64,000 nucleotides of DNA from Candidatus Saccharimonadota bacterium (GTDB lineage Bacteria > Patescibacteriota > Saccharimonadia > Saccharimonadales > Saccharimonadaceae): NCBI GenBank assembly GCA_017510925.1, contig JAFWLT010000006.1:34599-98598 (forward strand), in the 5' to 3' direction. The notes beneath the pieces are model-generated. The model was not told the DNA's origin. It saw nothing but the letters and a program-made list of their open reading frames with translations, and ran no database searches. This document shows, piece after piece, positions 17,759-26,980 of the stretch. The position numbers were made by a program, and so were the translations under genes. The stretch's first letter is position 1; every line of letters begins with the position of its first letter.

Positions 17759-19597
17759 TTATTTCCTTGGGAGCAAAAACCACATTTTATTTGTGAAGTT
17801 CGGATTGTAAAATTCATCGTGATTTAATCGGTCACCCCATTTATTCCACATATATTCTTGCTCCCAATTAAATCTGTCTATTTTATCTGGATCCCTATCA
17901 GAACCACGAGATTTAGATTCAAAATGATAAAGTTCTACCATAGGAAGCACTATATTGAAATAACCAGCCTTTAAAAGTTTTAAATCAAGATCGACATCAT
18001 TATAAGCAACTTTCAAATCCTCTTCAAGGCCACCAACTTCTTCAAATTTTTTCTTTTCTACGGCAAGACACGCACCAGTCACTCCGGCATAATCATATGG
18101 TACTCTCAATCTTCCATACATACCAGGAAAATCTCTTTCCTCGCCCAAATATGCATGCGAAGCAACGCCTCCAAGACCCATAATTACGCCTGCATGCTGC
18201 ACTGTCTCATCTGGGTATAACAATTTTGCTCCAACTGCGCCAATATGTGGCTGCACAGCATAGCCAACCATCATAGTGAGCCATCTAGGAGTAATTATTT
18301 CAGTATCGTTGTTAAGAAGCACCAGGATGTCCCCGTCTGCTTTTTTGGCTGCTAAATTATTAATTTTTGAATAATTAAATTCCATTTTCGCATCTACTAC
18401 TTTGAAATTTTTATATTTTTTCTTATATTCATCAAAAAGTTTAAAGGTCTCTTCTTCTTCACTATTATTATTTATCAAAAGTATTTCAAAATTTTTATAT
18501 TTAGTCTTCTTGTAAATAGACTCTAAACAAACTCTCGTCGTATCTGCCAAATCTTTTGTTGGAATTAAAATTGAAACTTTTGGTTCTTTATCCAACTGAT
18601 ATATTACCTTATAGGCAGTAGACTTGGTATCTTTTTTTACCTCGCCTTTTAGCCCTCGCCTTTTCAGGGCTGCTTCAATGGCCTTTTTGCCTACGTCGTT
18701 TGCGTATTCCTTATTATCAATATCAAGCGCTGTTGATTTTTTTGACATTCGCCAGTGATATAAAATTTTTGGAATATGATATATCTTTTCTCTGTCTATC
18801 TGCTCTGTCACCCTGAGGAACAAATCATAATCCTGTGCGCCTTCTAAACCTACCGTAAAACCACCAATTTTTTTCACTAGACTAGTTCTTATTACCGATA
18901 AGTGACAAATGTAGTTCATGCTAAGTAATGTATCCGGAGAAAAATCCGGTTTAAAGTGTGGATCACACCTCCTACCATCCAAACTTATTTTGTCTTCATC
19001 TGAGTATATCAGATCCAATTTTTTGTCGTTATTCAAAGCTTTTACCACTTCACAAAACGCATTCTTCTCTACAATATCGTCATTGTCTACCAAGGCAATA
19101 AATTCACCCTTAGCCATATCGAGCGCATCATTAGTAGCTGTAGATATATGCCCATTTTTGGTACGATATTTTATCTTTATTTTTTTATTTTTTTCATATT
19201 CCTTCAAAATTTTTTTCGTACTTCTTTTTGTTGAAGCGTCATCTACAATGCAAATTTCAAAATTAGAATAAGTTTGCCCTAAAATTGATTCAATACAAAG
19301 CTTAAGATAATCACCTCTTACATTATAAACTGGCATTAAAACAGAAATTAAAGGTTTGTATTTAAAATCCTCACATTTGTCATCGATTTTTTCAGTTTGT
19401 TTAATCCATAAATTGTATTCTGCAATTTTGAATGGGTCCAAAAACAAGCCTTTCCCCACCGTTTCTCTCACCACGCCAAAAAGTGTTCTTAGATATTTTC
19501 CCCACAATTTTGGTGGCACCAAAAAATGATATTTTCTCCAAAGTGATTTTGTTCCACGATATAAAGTTATTGAAAAATTTTTTACTTTTCTTATCAT
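17759..19597 (-). CDS. Tandem GT2 glycosyltransferase (two GT-A domains)
   Basis: This 612-residue protein has two family 2 domains. The first (about 80-300) has ISVLMPVYNVRGDYL, VDDASTK and VDNDD. The second (about 340-590) has VSILIPTKDLADTTR, INNNSEE and LLNNDTE, ending in the VAYNDVDLDLKLLKAGY segment typical of rhamnosyltransferases. Two-domain GTs of this type often add two successive residues of a repeat unit. It overlaps the upstream membrane protein by 4 bp. A rhamnosyl activity is suggested by the neighbouring rfb genes but is not proven. Confidence 0.85.
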   Translation of the reverse strand: MIRKVKNFSITLYRGTKSLWRKYHFLVPPKLWGKYLRTLFGVVRETVGKGLFLDPFKIAEYNLWIKQTEKIDDKCEDFKYKPLISVLMPVYNVRGDYLKLCIESILGQTYSNFEICIVDDASTKRSTKKILKEYEKNKKIKIKYRTKNGHISTATNDALDMAKGEFIALVDNDDIVEKNAFCEVVKALNNDKKLDLIYSDEDKISLDGRRCDPHFKPDFSPDTLLSMNYICHLSVIRTSLVKKIGGFTVGLEGAQDYDLFLRVTEQIDREKIYHIPKILYHWRMSKKSTALDIDNKEYANDVGKKAIEAALKRRGLKGEVKKDTKSTAYKVIYQLDKEPKVSILIPTKDLADTTRVCLESIYKKTKYKNFEILLINNNSEEEETFKLFDEYKKKYKNFKVVDAKMEFNYSKINNLAAKKADGDILVLLNNDTEIITPRWLTMMVGYAVQPHIGAVGAKLLYPDETVQHAGVIMGLGGVASHAYLGEERDFPGMYGRLRVPYDYAGVTGACLAVEKKKFEEVGGLEEDLKVAYNDVDLDLKLLKAGYFNIVLPMVELYHFESKSRGSDRDPDKIDRFNWEQEYMWNKWGDRLNHDEFYNPNFTNKMWFLLPRK

Positions 19598-21552
19598 TTC
19601 GTCACCCTCTCATATATATAATACTCACCCTCTGTATCTGCATAAATCTCTTCGAAATTTTCTGTGCAAGCATTTAATTTACCTGCAGATAACAAATACT
19701 TAGTCGGCCATTTTAATGCATCATCACAACTAAGTTTTAGAGTGAAGTTGTCGGCCGTAACACCTGATATATATTCTGTATCGTCGTCTGTCAAAGTAAC
19801 TACTAAATGTGCATATCTATTATAATAGTCGTCATATTTACCGTCTGGATCAATTATTTTCCATTTAGTGTAATCAGGATAAAAATTCAGTGCATTCAAC
19901 ATCTTTGCCCCATTTGCTATGCCTAGTTGTTGAAGTAAAATAGTATTTAGCGCTATCCAATGGGCGTCTTTATCATCACTGGCGATTTCACGAATTTTCT
20001 GCTCTAGAGGGTGTCCAAACACAGCCGTAGTACCTTTAGCAATCGGATTTACGGTAGCACCAGCAGCTAATACTACTGCAGCCGTTCCCACCAGGAATAA
20101 CTTTTGATAACGTTTTAGCATCAAGAACACTAGAATCATTAAGCCTACAATCAAGACTATATAATATTTCCAACTCAGATAGCTCAACTCTTTACTACCT
20201 ACAAGACAAATGTACAGAAAACCAAATATCGCAATTACTCCAAAAATTTGCTTTTTTGAAAAAATTTGCTTCTTCCAAATCATATCAATACCCCAAACCG
20301 TAAACAACACCCCAACAAAACCATATGCCCATTCCATTCTAAAACTATCAATGTATGAGAATAGTGAAAGTTTAGCTAATAATTCCGGAAAACCTACCGA
20401 CATAAACACAAACATCACAATAATACACACCAATAACGCATTCCCTACGATCATATTTTTATCACGCTTCATTTTTTTCCAAATCAATGGATATAGCATC
20501 AAAAGAACTGGTGCAAACTGTATAAACGTACTCACTTCAGAACTATTAGAATATGGAATCTGCTTGTATGGCAACACAAACGAAGTCAAATCTGTAAACA
20601 AGCCACCAATACCTTCTCCACCACCCAAGGAGACTCGTTTACCTGGATACACCGTACTATACAACGCTACTATTGCATCTCTACTATTCCACAACATCCA
20701 TCCCAAAACGCCTAGGGCAAATAGCGCCATGATAACAATTCGCCAAATATCCTTTTTCTTAAACGTAATTTCCTTTTTATCGCGTATTAAGCAAACTATA
20801 AATAATGTCAGCATCACCAGACCTACTGGAATTTGGAGTGGTGGGTAAAGCGCCATCACGTAAGCAATAGCTGATACTGGCAATATTGCCGTAAAGAGCC
20901 ACCTCTTCCACTTTTCCGTAGTGAAGAAATAGTATGCTGCCACAAACAAAGTCAAACCCCAAATAAACACATCCACTGCTGCCACAAACCACCATTGTAC
21001 TGCTGGCGCAAACGCCACCATAATAGCACCTAGAAGTGCTACCTTCTTATTCCCCTTTGTGATAATAATGCAAGCCTCAAAGCTCACCAATATCAATAGA
21101 ATCAGTCTCAAACACCAATACCACGACAAACCATATTCATTGCCAAGTATTATATATCCCCAAGTGAATGGTTTTGCCACCATAGTTATGTCTTTTACTG
21201 GGGTGTTATGGCCTAAAATCATATCATGACCACCCAAGCTTACTAAATCATTATTCTTTTCGTAATCATTATAATATTGCGACATAAAATACGGAGCATG
21301 CCCCAACCATTCATCACTTCTGATAGATCTACTGGTCCCAAGTATTATGCTCTCTGATTTGTATTCATCATAATTCGCAAATATCTTGTTGTACTCATTT
21401 ATAGATGAACCGTGAATTTTAAACGCCACACACAAAACAAAAACTATCAAGGCTATTAAATAGCGCCATTTTATTATAAAAAGTACAACTTTTTTTAGGA
21501 ATTCCAGAAGGCTTAAAAACCATCCAATAACACCCTCTTTTTTCTGCCCCAT
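19594..21552 (-). CDS. Large polytopic membrane protein, GT-C-like (unknown)
   Basis: This 652-residue protein has about twelve hydrophobic helices. An extracytoplasmic loop after the first helix contains ILGTSRSIRSDEWLGHAPYF, with an acidic SDEW motif reminiscent of GT-C enzymes, and a soluble C-terminal tail of about 130 residues. It is preceded by a Shine-Dalgarno AGAGAGGTG and a TAAAAT-type -10 near 21585. The setting between GT genes suggests a membrane glycosyltransferase or polymer-modifying enzyme; I cannot name the family with confidence. Confidence 0.7.
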   Translation of the reverse strand: MGQKKEGVIGWFLSLLEFLKKVVLFIIKWRYLIALIVFVLCVAFKIHGSSINEYNKIFANYDEYKSESIILGTSRSIRSDEWLGHAPYFMSQYYNDYEKNNDLVSLGGHDMILGHNTPVKDITMVAKPFTWGYIILGNEYGLSWYWCLRLILLILVSFEACIIITKGNKKVALLGAIMVAFAPAVQWWFVAAVDVFIWGLTLFVAAYYFFTTEKWKRWLFTAILPVSAIAYVMALYPPLQIPVGLVMLTLFIVCLIRDKKEITFKKKDIWRIVIMALFALGVLGWMLWNSRDAIVALYSTVYPGKRVSLGGGEGIGGLFTDLTSFVLPYKQIPYSNSSEVSTFIQFAPVLLMLYPLIWKKMKRDKNMIVGNALLVCIIVMFVFMSVGFPELLAKLSLFSYIDSFRMEWAYGFVGVLFTVWGIDMIWKKQIFSKKQIFGVIAIFGFLYICLVGSKELSYLSWKYYIVLIVGLMILVFLMLKRYQKLFLVGTAAVVLAAGATVNPIAKGTTAVFGHPLEQKIREIASDDKDAHWIALNTILLQQLGIANGAKMLNALNFYPDYTKWKIIDPDGKYDDYYNRYAHLVVTLTDDDTEYISGVTADNFTLKLSCDDALKWPTKYLLSAGKLNACTENFEEIYADTEGEYYIYERVTK

Positions 21553-21620
21553 AACACCTCTCTTACTTTTTATATCTTATACTATTTTACCATATTTGCC
21601 CTTGAAAAACTATGGCGATA

Positions 21621-23534
21621 CTATTTTTCTACAAAAGTTCTTTTATAAGCTTTCACATTCCCCACGTCAAAGAACTTACCTTTAGGAATAAATGCCACCA
21701 TTCCGTTTTTTTCTCTAACTTGGTCCAGCACACTCGTAAGTTCAAATTCACCACCTTCTTTTCTATTGTTCTCTATATTGTCTCTCAAAAGGTCAAAAAC
21801 TTCCTTAGTCAAAATATACTCGCCAAATACAGCAAAGTATTTTTTCTCATCACCACATTTTGTATAATACTCTTCGGCTGCAAGCGCGACATCGGGTTTT
21901 TCCACCATCTTATCTACATAGAAATAATCTTTTGAATTTTCCAATTTACCACTAAGTATTCCGTATCTACTTACGTCACCTTCAGGAATTTCACATACCG
22001 ATACAGATAATTGGTTAGTCTCAGCAAAATTCTTCAAAAATTGTTCAGTACAAGATTCATTAATATCGGATTTATAAAGTTGATCACCAAGCGCTAGGAG
22101 CACTGGTTCACCACCAGCAAACTCCTCACATAAAGACACAGCGTGACCAAAACCGAGTTTTTCAGTTTGATACACATATTTGATTTTTTTACCAATTTTT
22201 TGTATCTTTGCCTCATACTCCAAAAGTTCTGGCGATAATTTTGCAGCCACCTCACTAGATAATTTACCTTTAAATAATTTATCATAATCCTCTTTATCGC
22301 CCTCATCTATTACTAAACAAATTTCCTCAATTCCAGCATCAGAGATTTCTTCAGCTAAGCTCAAAATCACCGGTTTTATAATTCCATCATCATCTATTAC
22401 TGGAAGAAAGGCTTTCTTTATACACTTTGTAATCGGGAACATTCTAGTACCATTCCCAGCCACCGGAATAATAGCCTTTTTAATCGGCTTAGTCTCTTCT
22501 ATTGTCAAAGTATAAGCATCCATACCAAGAACATCTTTAAAATATTTCAAGATAGCATCTTGAGATTCTTTGTTTTTAGCCAAAACCTGCACCGAGCCAT
22601 CTCCCTGTGAGCCCACGCCCTTTCTACCAAACGAATTGGAGACAATATATTCGTCGTTTAAGACTTTGTGTAGAGCTGGTGAGGTTAATTCTTCTGGGCA
22701 AGCCGGAGCGACCTTTTCATCAAAATTTTGCTGGGCTTTTAACATCATTTCGCCAACTTTTTCTACATCGCCACTCTCAATATATTCAATACATTTATGC
22801 ACTATTTCATCATTATCTACCCCCAAAGCTTCTTGAACTTTTTCATCAATCTCATTTTCTGCGAACGGGAAAGATCGGTTAAGATCTGCCAAAATTTTTA
22901 CGGTATCCTTTTTAGACATTAAATCTGCAAACACAAAATAAAGTGGCTTAGAAACTTTAATGTTTTTTACATCAATTCTGTCCCCATCAAAAGTAAGCAG
23001 CACTGGCTTTTTGCCAAAGGCGCAAGCTTGGTCCAATTTACCACACCTAGATGGAGTAGTAATTTCACCAAGGTATGCTAAATTCATTTCCCCAATCACA
23101 TTAAGATGCAAATTGTACAACTGATTAAATGCTCTTGCTACCAAAACACAAATTGCTGCAGAAGAAGAGAGACCTTTTTTCTCTGGAATAGTAACTTTAT
23201 TAATAGCAATTTTAACTCCACCAACATTATACTGCTCTTTAATGCATGCAGCTACACCAGCGATATAACTCCAATAACCACCCTCTTCAGCGATTTCTTT
23301 GAGTTTATCGTAATCCATCTCGCATTCAAAAGAGTCACCACTTTCTACATTTTCTACAATCACCTTATCAGAAATCGTAGCCGTAGCATAAATTCCCTCT
23401 TCAATCCCAGTAACAATTGCATAGCCTTTATTTAGCTTATTATTAATATTCCTATAACGTCCAGCCCAGTCGCTATGTTCACCCATTATACAAAGACGAC
23501 CTGGTACAAATAAGTTAATTGCTCTTTCTTCCAT
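21621..23534 (-). CDS. Fused GHMP sugar kinase / sugar-1-phosphate nucleotidyltransferase
   Basis: This 637-residue protein has two enzymes in one chain. Residues 1-340 are a GHMP kinase: PGRLCIMGEHSDW resembles the galactokinase signature and PEKKGLSSSAAICV is the ATP loop. From about 348 a GalU-like nucleotidyltransferase begins with IIPVAGNGTRMFPITK, continuing with LALGDQLY and MVEKPDVALA. Together they would phosphorylate a free sugar at C1 and then activate it as an NDP-sugar, as bacterial FKP does for fucose with the domains in the opposite order. Shine-Dalgarno AGGAGAA. The sugar and nucleotide are unknown. Confidence 0.85.
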   Translation of the reverse strand: MEERAINLFVPGRLCIMGEHSDWAGRYRNINNKLNKGYAIVTGIEEGIYATATISDKVIVENVESGDSFECEMDYDKLKEIAEEGGYWSYIAGVAACIKEQYNVGGVKIAINKVTIPEKKGLSSSAAICVLVARAFNQLYNLHLNVIGEMNLAYLGEITTPSRCGKLDQACAFGKKPVLLTFDGDRIDVKNIKVSKPLYFVFADLMSKKDTVKILADLNRSFPFAENEIDEKVQEALGVDNDEIVHKCIEYIESGDVEKVGEMMLKAQQNFDEKVAPACPEELTSPALHKVLNDEYIVSNSFGRKGVGSQGDGSVQVLAKNKESQDAILKYFKDVLGMDAYTLTIEETKPIKKAIIPVAGNGTRMFPITKCIKKAFLPVIDDDGIIKPVILSLAEEISDAGIEEICLVIDEGDKEDYDKLFKGKLSSEVAAKLSPELLEYEAKIQKIGKKIKYVYQTEKLGFGHAVSLCEEFAGGEPVLLALGDQLYKSDINESCTEQFLKNFAETNQLSVSVCEIPEGDVSRYGILSGKLENSKDYFYVDKMVEKPDVALAAEEYYTKCGDEKKYFAVFGEYILTKEVFDLLRDNIENNRKEGGEFELTSVLDQVREKNGMVAFIPKGKFFDVGNVKAYKRTFVEK

Positions 23535-23540
23535 ATTCTC

Positions 23541-24593
23541 CTACCATTTTATATCTATGTTAAATTTATTAATTACAAAATTATATGTCTTCATAAAACA
23601 TTTCATCATATGCATTTTATAAATTTTCTGTACTATAAATAACTTTCTATTGGTCCCTTTATTTTTGTGAATATAACCAAGTTTTATATATTTATTATTT
23701 CTCCATAGTGGATTATTTTTATCTAGAAAAGTAGTAATTTCTTTTAGAACTTTAGAAAAATTTGCAGTCTTATCGGTTAAAAGCCTAAATGGAATAGAAA
23801 TTCCAAGATGGAGGAACGCGTTTGCATCTGCGTAGTACATAAAATCTTCGGAAAGATTTTCTTCTACATATTTTTTTCTAATATCCGTTAAGGCATCGTA
23901 CATCTCTTGTACTAATTCTTTTTTGATATTATTAATCGTAGAAGTTTCTATAATCATATAATCATATAGTGACTCTTCGACAAAAACAATTTTTTTGGTT
24001 TGCCTATAAACGTATTGAAGTAGCACCATATCCTCATAGCCTTTTGGCGCCGTTTCAAAGAACACGTTGTTTTTTACTAACTCAGCTTTAAAAATCTTAT
24101 TCCAGATAGCACTATTCACTTCCAAAAGTAGTCCTGGATTTTTTTGTGGGTAAATAGTTTTGTGACGAGGATTGCACATTTCGTCTACGATTAGCTTGCC
24201 AGTCGCAGCATTAATTCTAGAATAACCACAAACAGCAATATCAGCTTTTTTGCTAGTTACTGCTTTATATAATTTTTCAACATATTCCGGCTTTACTTTA
24301 TCATCAGAATCTAGAAAACCAATATATTCACCTTCAGCTGCAAATATACCATCTTTTCTAGCTTTATACTGTCCACCGTTTTTCTTGTTTATTACCTTAA
24401 TAAATTTATATTTTTTGGCATAACTCTCAAGAATTTTTTTAGTATTGTCTGTGGATCCATCATTTACGCAGATCACCTCAAAATTATGCATAGTTTGATT
24501 TACTAGCGACATCAACAAGTCATCTAGATATTTTTCGCAGTTGTAACAAGGAATTATTAGGCTAACCCCAACAGATTTTTTCATACTATTCAT
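23541..24593 (-). CDS. Glycosyltransferase family 2 (capsule type)
   Basis: This 350-residue enzyme has a GT-A domain at residues 1-220 (VSLIIPCYNCEKYLDDLL, VNDGSTDNT, FLDSDDKVKPEY) and a basic helical C-terminal part. Two ATGs are possible, 24593 and 24584 (MKKSVGVSL). A TATAAT overlaps the first ATG region on the minus strand, so the second, at 24584, would be at or near the 5' end of a leaderless mRNA and may be the real start. It lies 6 bp upstream of the kinase/nucleotidyltransferase gene. Confidence 0.83.
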   Translation of the reverse strand: MNSMKKSVGVSLIIPCYNCEKYLDDLLMSLVNQTMHNFEVICVNDGSTDNTKKILESYAKKYKFIKVINKKNGGQYKARKDGIFAAEGEYIGFLDSDDKVKPEYVEKLYKAVTSKKADIAVCGYSRINAATGKLIVDEMCNPRHKTIYPQKNPGLLLEVNSAIWNKIFKAELVKNNVFFETAPKGYEDMVLLQYVYRQTKKIVFVEESLYDYMIIETSTINNIKKELVQEMYDALTDIRKKYVEENLSEDFMYYADANAFLHLGISIPFRLLTDKTANFSKVLKEITTFLDKNNPLWRNNKYIKLGYIHKNKGTNRKLFIVQKIYKMHMMKCFMKTYNFVINKFNIDIKW

Positions 24594-24628
24594 TATACCA
24601 CAAAACAGTTGTCATATAAGAACAGGGG

Positions 24629-26341
24629 CTATTTCTCTACCAGCTCAATTTCTATAGCTTCCATCCTTAACCCATCACCAGTTGTGCCAGCAAGAGCACC
24701 ATCTTTTACCCAACCCATCCAGCCTATATTCTGTACGTGCGCCCTATAATAAACACTGTACTTATTTGCAAGGGCATCAGTAAGTCTTATTTCTATAGCT
24801 TCCATCCTTAACCCATCACCAGTTGTGCCAGCAAGAGCACCATCTTTTACGTCACCCATCCAGCCTATATTCTGTACGTGTGTTCTATATATAATACTTC
24901 CTTTTTGTGCTAATTCCTCTGGCAGTTTTATTTTAATTGCTTCAACTCTCAACGCTCGCCCAGTTGTACCAGCAGTTTCGCCATCACTTACAGTATTCAT
25001 CCAACCAATATCTTGTACATGTGCCGAATATTCTAATTTATTACTTACTTTCTTCTTCACCATTTTTATTTGTATTGCTTCTATTCTTCTACTTTCGTTA
25101 ACTGTACCAGAAATCTCATTATTTTTTACCCAATCCATCCAACCAATACCTTCTACATGTGTTCTATAATATATATCAAATCTCTTGGCCAAAGTTCCGG
25201 TCAGTCGAATTTGAACTGCTTCCATCCTTAATCCATCACCAGTCGTGCCAGCTATAGCACCGTCCTTAACGTAATTCATCCAACCTATATTTTGTACGTG
25301 CGCACGATATTCTATACCGGTTTCGCCACCTGATTTAATTTGGAGAGCCTCCATCCTAGCTCCATAGCCAGCCGTCCCAGACATTTCTCCACCATTTGCC
25401 CAACCAAGCCACCCATAATGTTCAACATGGCTCTGATAGGTAAGTTCATAATCAGTCTCTTCAGCTGGTAGTCTATTATTTGACAGTACTGTAGAAAGCG
25501 ACGGCCAACCATCCCAAGTAATATTTCCAAACCAATCTTCAAAATAAGAATAAAAGTTTCTATTTCCATATGCCCCACAATGAGCCGTACCATAACCAGC
25601 TGCAAGTGCCCCGGCATTTGGTTGATACGGCGTATATCTATATAACGCAGATGTAGCTAAGTTCTGTATATAAACAGTAGAACTGCCACAAGCCGGGTCT
25701 GGACTATATCTCACATTATTATTACCGATTGGATAATATGATGAGTTACCATCCATCACGATTCTAAATAATTCTGCTGCATTTCTAATTTGATTTTTGA
25801 ACCCATAATACTTTTCCGAACAAGCTGCTGTATCTGGGCATCCATAACCAGCCGTTCTTTGATAATCCCAGCTATTTGGAATTGGATCCGTAATAAGGCC
25901 AGTTTCCTTCTGGATCAATACAATTAATACTTTCGGATTAATATGATAATCTTGCGCTGCCTGCCAAATAATATGTGCAGCCGATTCTCCATTCATATTT
26001 TCTTCAGCAAGACACACCGTATGACCATCTTTTACATGCCATGTTGTTGGTGGAGTTTGGTCAGAGAAATAATCCACCCTTGTACCAACACTACTAAAAT
26101 TAGTATTATAGCATCTACCCTTAGACCACAAAAAATTTTGAATATCAGCTTCGCTCATAGATCTATAATCCGTCATTTGATAATCAGATATAATGTGCCC
26201 AGCTTGAAAATTATTTAAATTAGCCGCACTTGTATTTCCCTCTACTTTCCCGAATTTCTGTGCCAAAAATACAAACAAGAATATTGCCACAAAAATACCT
26301 AAGCCAAAAACTACTAAATTGCGATAGTTTCTTCGTCTCAT
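24629..26341 (-). CDS. Secreted lysozyme-like protein with six ChW repeats
   Basis: This 570-residue protein has an N-terminal signal-anchor (residues 10-28). A globular domain (about 50-280) follows, with IQNFLWSKG, NPKVLIVLIQKETGL (candidate catalytic Glu146) and GYGCPDTAACS. It resembles lysozyme-fold domains of actinobacterial secreted proteins. Six tandem repeats of about 47 residues then run from about 295 to the end, each with HVxxIGWM and GTTGDGLRMEAIEI. These match ChW (clostridial hydrophobic Trp) repeats, a proposed surface or wall-binding module. Its start overlaps the upstream stop as ATGA. A wall-degrading or host-attachment role is inference. Confidence 0.8.
   Translation of the reverse strand: MRRRNYRNLVVFGLGIFVAIFLFVFLAQKFGKVEGNTSAANLNNFQAGHIISDYQMTDYRSMSEADIQNFLWSKGRCYNTNFSSVGTRVDYFSDQTPPTTWHVKDGHTVCLAEENMNGESAAHIIWQAAQDYHINPKVLIVLIQKETGLITDPIPNSWDYQRTAGYGCPDTAACSEKYYGFKNQIRNAAELFRIVMDGNSSYYPIGNNNVRYSPDPACGSSTVYIQNLATSALYRYTPYQPNAGALAAGYGTAHCGAYGNRNFYSYFEDWFGNITWDGWPSLSTVLSNNRLPAEETDYELTYQSHVEHYGWLGWANGGEMSGTAGYGARMEALQIKSGGETGIEYRAHVQNIGWMNYVKDGAIAGTTGDGLRMEAVQIRLTGTLAKRFDIYYRTHVEGIGWMDWVKNNEISGTVNESRRIEAIQIKMVKKKVSNKLEYSAHVQDIGWMNTVSDGETAGTTGRALRVEAIKIKLPEELAQKGSIIYRTHVQNIGWMGDVKDGALAGTTGDGLRMEAIEIRLTDALANKYSVYYRAHVQNIGWMGWVKDGALAGTTGDGLRMEAIEIELVEK
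24648..24850 (-). repeat. Near-identical tandem DNA copies of the last two ChW repeats
   Basis: The segments at about 24648-24709 and 24789-24850 are identical over some 60 bp and sit 141 bp (47 codons) apart. This indicates recent duplication or gene conversion between repeats 5 and 6 of the ChW protein, while repeats 1-4 are more diverged. Confidence 0.8.
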
Positions 26342-26889
26342 ATTCTTACCTTGCCCGTTATTTTACCAGTTTTCCCATTAGAATCTAAACCAATCTCTAC
26401 CTGAAGATCGCCTTTTGGCAGTTCTGACACCGGGATCTTATAGCCATCGCAAGTTGAAGTCGTTACAGACTCTTGTATCCCTACACTTTGGGAATAATAC
26501 GTTATACCATTTCTACTCATTACCAAATTACAGTTACCGGATTGCAAAAATTGATCAATATTTATTCTAATTACCAACTCATCATTTATTACATCTGCAT
26601 AAGTAATTAACCCTGTTAATGTCTCGGACTTATTTGGGCTCTCGCCATCATACTGTGGAACCTTTTCTTCTGGTTTTTGAGACTCGTCAATTATTTCACT
26701 GGGTTCATTTTTGGGCTTTTCTTCCGATTTTTGCTCTTCAATATTGCTCGTATTTGTAGACTGCTTGTTATCACTAGTTTTATCAGTAAAATTATTCTTT
26801 ATTAAAATTATTACAACTATTACACCAACAATAAGCATCAAAAATATCAGCCATTTTACCCATCTAAAGTTTCTCTTTCTCTTTGGCAT
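26338..26889 (-). CDS. Single-pass membrane protein of unknown function
   Basis: I do not recognise this 183-residue protein. It starts MPKRKRNFRWVKWL, followed by one strong membrane helix (about 13-34), a Lys/Glu/Ser/Pro-rich linker (about 36-85) and an extracytoplasmic beta-rich domain ending GKTGKITGKVRI, with two cysteines that could pair. The start at 26889 is chosen because the positively charged N-terminus before the helix fits a signal anchor; longer readings reach into the divergent gene at 26981. It is coupled by ATGA overlap to the ChW protein, so the two may work together at the surface. Confidence 0.65.
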   Translation of the reverse strand: MPKRKRNFRWVKWLIFLMLIVGVIVVIILIKNNFTDKTSDNKQSTNTSNIEEQKSEEKPKNEPSEIIDESQKPEEKVPQYDGESPNKSETLTGLITYADVINDELVIRINIDQFLQSGNCNLVMSRNGITYYSQSVGIQESVTTSTCDGYKIPVSELPKGDLQVEIGLDSNGKTGKITGKVRI

Positions 26890-26980
26890 CTTCTTTAATG
26901 TCCTATTTATACTATAGCCTAAATTCCCCAGTTTTTCAACCATATATCTATCTAGTAAAACCATGCTATAATTAAATAAT

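Noticed and set aside
24629..25440. Tandem repeats considered as a CRISPR array
   Set aside because: The 141-bp period is codon-exact and encodes ChW protein repeats. There are no short identical repeats with unique spacers or nearby cas genes.
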